From: an uncultured Christensenella sp.
GTDB taxonomy: Bacteria > Bacillota > Clostridia > Christensenellales > Borkfalkiaceae
DNA length: 8,441 nt
Assembly (NCBI GenBank): GCA_905212395.1
Contig: CAJMEI010000040.1
Location: 1 to 8,441 of the forward strand
Direction: 5' to 3'
Made by a program: the position numbers and the translations under genes. Below are positions 7,084 through 8,441 of the stretch, in pieces (position 1 is the first letter of the stretch; every line of letters begins with the position of its first letter). The notes under the pieces are model-generated. The model was given only the letters and a program-made list of their open reading frames with translations. It had not been told where the DNA came from and did not search any database.

Positions 7084-7149
7084 AACTTAGTTTGTTGTTT
7101 CAACGCTTTAATAAGGTTTACATTTATAAGTTCACACTAAGATATGTAA

Positions 7150-7347
7150 CGACCTGATTTAGTGTTCAAGGGATGGAAAGACGAAAGCGGAGAAATTGTA
7201 ATCACCGAAAAGAGTTATACCTTTACCGTAAACGGCGAAACAACTCTTACCGCCGTATATGATGATATTCCTTCGGGCGGACAAATTGCAGGTATAGTAA
7301 TCGGAACGTTGCTACTTGAACTAATCGGCGGAGTTGGTACTATTTAG
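7150..7347 (+). pseudogene. Remnant of a repeat-containing surface protein (C-terminal end)
   Basis: The frame opens after a stop at 7147-7149 and can be read from a GTG at 7162, but no ribosome binding site precedes it. VFKGWKDESGEIV followed by YTFTVNGETTLTAVYDD looks like the last unit of an InlB B-repeat or Listeria-Bacteroides type beta-grasp repeat, common in large clostridial surface proteins. IPSGGQIAGIVIGTLLLELIGG then resembles the C-terminal membrane anchor of such proteins. Translation stops at TAG inside the anchor, without the aromatic and lysine-rich tail expected after it. Both the long N-terminal part and the extreme end are therefore missing, and I call it a decayed fragment of a gene or of a recombined copy. 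A short expressed membrane peptide is possible but less likely. Confidence 0.6.
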
Positions 7348-7361
7348 TAATTTTTACCTAG

Positions 7362-7377
7362 CAGTGTTGTAACACTG
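7362..7377. repeat. Perfect 7-bp inverted repeat
   Basis: CAGTGTT (7362-7368) and AACACTG (7371-7377) are separated by two bases. Outside it TTTAC (7353-7357) and GTAAA (7377-7381) can add pairs after a bulge. The two-base gap is too small for an RNA loop without opening inner pairs, so it looks more like a protein-binding dyad than a terminator, although T-rich sequence follows. No gene start is close. Confidence 0.4.
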
Positions 7378-7445
7378 TAAAGGGTGTTTGATTTTTATTG
7401 TAGACGCAATAAAATAACGTCTTAAATTTAGATAAACAATTAACT

Positions 7446-7480
7446 AAAAACGCATAGCTGAAAAATAGCTATGCGTTTTT
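7446..7480. terminator. Strong bidirectional intrinsic terminator
   Basis: AAAAACGCATAGCT (7446-7459) pairs perfectly with AGCTATGCGTTTTT (7467-7480) around a 7-base loop. It ends in T5 on the plus strand and, because of the A5 on the left, also on the minus strand. The minus-strand peptide gene stops at 7484, four bases away, so it serves that gene. It also blocks plus-strand reading from the peptidase and remnant region. Confidence 0.93.
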
Positions 7481-7483
7481 AAA

Positions 7484-7621
7484 TCAGTTATTGTTGTTGC
7501 ATAAGCAACTAGTGGTAGAAAGTAGAGCTAACAAAAGTAGCAGTTGGGTGTTAGTGATAGTGTTATTGTTTACCAATAAAAACAATAACCCTATTAAAGC
7601 CAAATTTGTTGAATTCGTCAT
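7484..7621 (-). CDS. Small hydrophobic Asn-rich peptide, 45 residues
   Basis: I do not recognise this family. The minus-strand ATG (7619-7621) is preceded by a perfect AAGGAGG (plus-strand CCTCCTT, 7626-7632) with four bases between, and the TGA stop is followed at once by a strong intrinsic terminator. These three signals together argue for a real gene despite its size. The peptide begins MTNSTNLALIGLLFLLVNNN, has hydrophobic stretches at 8-17 and 27-34, and ends TTSCLCNNNN. Ten of 45 residues are Asn and two are Cys. It is probably a membrane peptide, perhaps a hairpin of two short segments. It lies back to back with the ArsR gene, with 131 bases between the two start codons, so it may share control with it. 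A toxin-type or stress-type small membrane protein is one option, without direct evidence. Confidence 0.72.
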   Translation of the reverse strand: MTNSTNLALIGLLFLLVNNNTITNTQLLLLLALLSTTSCLCNNNN

Positions 7622-7683
7622 AAAACCTCCTTAAACGATAAAATTCGTCTTTTTTATATTTTATTTGCGCGTTTGATAATATA

Positions 7684-7728
7684 TGAATATATTGACACAC
7701 GTTGCATTAAAGTTTTAAAATATATTCA
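7684..7728. promoter_or_regulatory. Possible ArsR operator: 10-bp inverted repeat around the promoter
   Basis: TGAATATATT (7684-7693) and AATATATTCA (7719-7728) are exact reverse complements, 25 bases apart. One overlaps the start of the -35 box, the other the -10 box and start point. The left copy is also part of a second dyad, AATATAT-GA-ATATATT (7678-7693). ArsR/SmtB operators typically have TGAA...TTCA ends, so self-regulation by the next gene is likely. This is inferred from pattern only. Confidence 0.55.
7692..7721 (+). promoter_or_regulatory. Sigma-A promoter of the ArsR-family gene
   Basis: A perfect TTGACA -35 box (7692-7697) and TAAAAT (7716-7721) are separated by 18 bp. Transcription would start near 7728, giving a leader of about 25 bases with AGGAG at 7740-7744, eight bases before the ATG. 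Confidence 0.75.
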
Positions 7729-7752
7729 GTAAAAAAAGTAGGAGCTTTAATT

Positions 7753-8091
7753 ATGGCAAACGCAATGTTACTTGACAGAAAAACTCAGGAAATGGTAGTT
7801 TCTTACGTCCCTAGCGGAGAAGTTATAAGTGATTTAGCTTGTTTTTTTTCGGTTTTCGCAGATGAAACAAGATTAAAAATTTTATCCGCTTTATCTATAA
7901 GCGAAATGTGCGTTACGGACGTTTCTCAGGTTTTGTGTATAAATCAAACTACGGTTTCACATCAATTAAGATTGCTTAAAAATATAGGGGCGGTAAAAAT
8001 AAAAAGACAAGGTAAAGTTATTTTTTATTCTTTAAGAACGGAGCTTATTAACGACATTCTTTTAAAAGGAGTAGAATTTTTAGGGTTTTAA
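7753..8091 (+). CDS. ArsR/SmtB-family winged-helix transcriptional regulator
   Basis: The 112-residue protein has the family layout: DLACFFSVFADETRLKILSAL (27-47), the recognition helix region TDVSQVLCINQTTVSHQLRLL (55-75), and the wing KIKRQGKVIFYSL (82-94). Such proteins are dimeric repressors that leave DNA when they bind a metal or another signal. The classical ELCVCD metal site reads EMCVTD, so only one of its two cysteines remains (C53). Other cysteines are C30 and C62. The alpha-5 His/Asp site of SmtB and CzrA is not visible. The ligand may therefore be a metalloid held by three scattered cysteines, a redox signal, or none. No efflux pump or arsenical gene is adjacent; the neighbours are two small membrane peptide genes. 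An inverted repeat over its promoter suggests autoregulation. The start is set by a good AGGAG site. Confidence 0.92.
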   Translation: MANAMLLDRKTQEMVVSYVPSGEVISDLACFFSVFADETRLKILSALSISEMCVTDVSQVLCINQTTVSHQLRLLKNIGAVKIKRQGKVIFYSLRTELINDILLKGVEFLGF

Positions 8092-8103
8092 ATAAACAAC
8101 AAA

Positions 8104-8126
8104 AAAGCGGGAGGTTATCCCGCTTT
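8104..8126. terminator. Convergent bidirectional intrinsic terminator
   Basis: AAAGCGGGA (8104-8112) pairs with TCCCGCTTT (8118-8126) around a 5-base loop. On the minus strand it is followed by six T residues (plus-strand A8101-8106), an excellent terminator for the Cys-rich gene. On the plus strand only TTT follows, so it is weaker for the ArsR gene, which ends 13 bases before it. Confidence 0.9.
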
Positions 8127-8144
8127 CGTGTTATAGTTTTGTTC

Positions 8145-8348
8145 TTATTTGCAACCGCAACCGTTCATAAAGGGTTTGAATTTATCTTTACAACAGCAAA
8201 GCAATACAAGAATTAACGGAAGGCAACCGCAAGAACAAATCTTATCGAAAATTCCCGTTAAACAGCCGTTACCGCAAAGGCATAAGATAAGAAGAATTAT
8301 AAGTAAATAAAGGCAACAATTATCGCCAAAACCGAAACAGTTCATCAT
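8145..8348 (-). CDS. Cys-rich small membrane protein, 67 residues
   Basis: No precise family can be named, though small Cys/Gly-rich peptides with hydrophobic cores recur in Clostridia. The minus-strand start has GGAGG (plus CCTCC, 8356-8360) seven bases upstream. A second ATG follows directly (MMNCF), ten bases from the same site, and either could be used. Fourteen of 67 residues are Cys, in pairs and triplets: CC at 11-12, CLCGNGC at 23-29, CSCGC at 38-42, CCC at 51-53 and CGC at 64-66. Two hydrophobic stretches (13-25 and 43-53) flank GNGCLTGIFDKICSCG, suggesting a two-segment membrane hairpin with cysteines at the ends. A perfect terminator follows. Metal or redox binding is plausible from composition, and the ArsR gene next door would fit, but neither is shown. 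The genes converge, sharing one terminator. Confidence 0.82.
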   Translation of the reverse strand: MMNCFGFGDNCCLYLLIILLILCLCGNGCLTGIFDKICSCGCLPLILVLLCCCKDKFKPFMNGCGCK

Positions 8349-8369
8349 TTTATTTCCTCCGAAATATTT

Positions 8370-8415
8370 TTGACGGAAATATATGTAAAAATTTTTTTAA
8401 TTTTCCCGTCGTCAA
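8370..8415. repeat. Imperfect inverted repeat upstream of the Cys-rich gene
   Basis: TTGACGGAAAT (8370-8380) faces ATTTTCCCGTC (8400-8410) and CGTCAA (8410-8415). They can pair in two registers, GACGG with CCGTC or TTGACG with CGTCAA. It lies in the region that should hold the promoter of the minus-strand gene. TTGACG read on the minus strand (8415-8410) could be a -35 box, but I find no -10 at the right distance. Confidence 0.35.
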
Positions 8416-8441
8416 TATATACTACGCTGGAAATTAAAAAA

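Noticed and set aside
7622..7700. A defined promoter for the 45-residue peptide gene
   Set aside because: TTATCA (7679-7674) and TATAAA (7658-7653) on the minus strand are only 15 bp apart, too short to call with confidence.
7084..7740. Transfer RNA, riboswitch or CRISPR array in the long spacer
   Set aside because: I see no cloverleaf, no regularly spaced repeats and no recognisable riboswitch core; the region is explained by a gene remnant, a dyad, a terminator and one small gene.

Overview
The window is a low-GC, gene-dense chromosomal segment that looks like Bacillota, probably an uncultured gut-type member of class Clostridia. This rests on the AT-rich codons, the strong GGAGG-type ribosome binding sites, TGnTATAAT promoters, WhiA, and a YlxY-like/M16 peptidase pair of the kind seen in Bacillus. 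The genus cannot be named from sequence alone. Nothing here looks like a phage, an insertion sequence, a CRISPR array or a structural RNA gene.

Bases 1-1012 hold the C-terminal part of uvrC (nucleotide excision repair); its start lies outside the window. A promoter then drives a small HU-type nucleoid protein (1097-1372), which ends in a clear intrinsic terminator. A short membrane-anchored protein resembling ABC-transporter solute-binding proteins follows (1436-2314), with no permease genes near it. After 177 bases without a gene, a consensus promoter starts a tight operon: murB (peptidoglycan precursor synthesis), a PHP-domain phosphoesterase and whiA, joined by overlapping stop and start codons. 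The usual rapZ and yvcK genes next to whiA are absent.

Bases 5129-7083 encode a YlxY-like polysaccharide-deacetylase homologue that has lost its catalytic residues, followed two bases later by an M16 zinc peptidase. A long inverted repeat covers the start codon of the first gene.

Bases 7084-8441 are the accessory end. They contain a decayed C-terminal piece of a repeat-containing surface protein, a strong bidirectional terminator, a 45-residue hydrophobic Asn-rich peptide gene on the minus strand, an ArsR-family regulator on the plus strand, and a 67-residue Cys-rich membrane peptide gene on the minus strand. The regulator's promoter is bracketed by a perfect 10-bp inverted repeat with TGAA/TTCA ends, as in ArsR/SmtB operators. 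The small-peptide/ArsR/small-peptide arrangement is the part least explained by known systems. The rest is conserved housekeeping with some local oddities.
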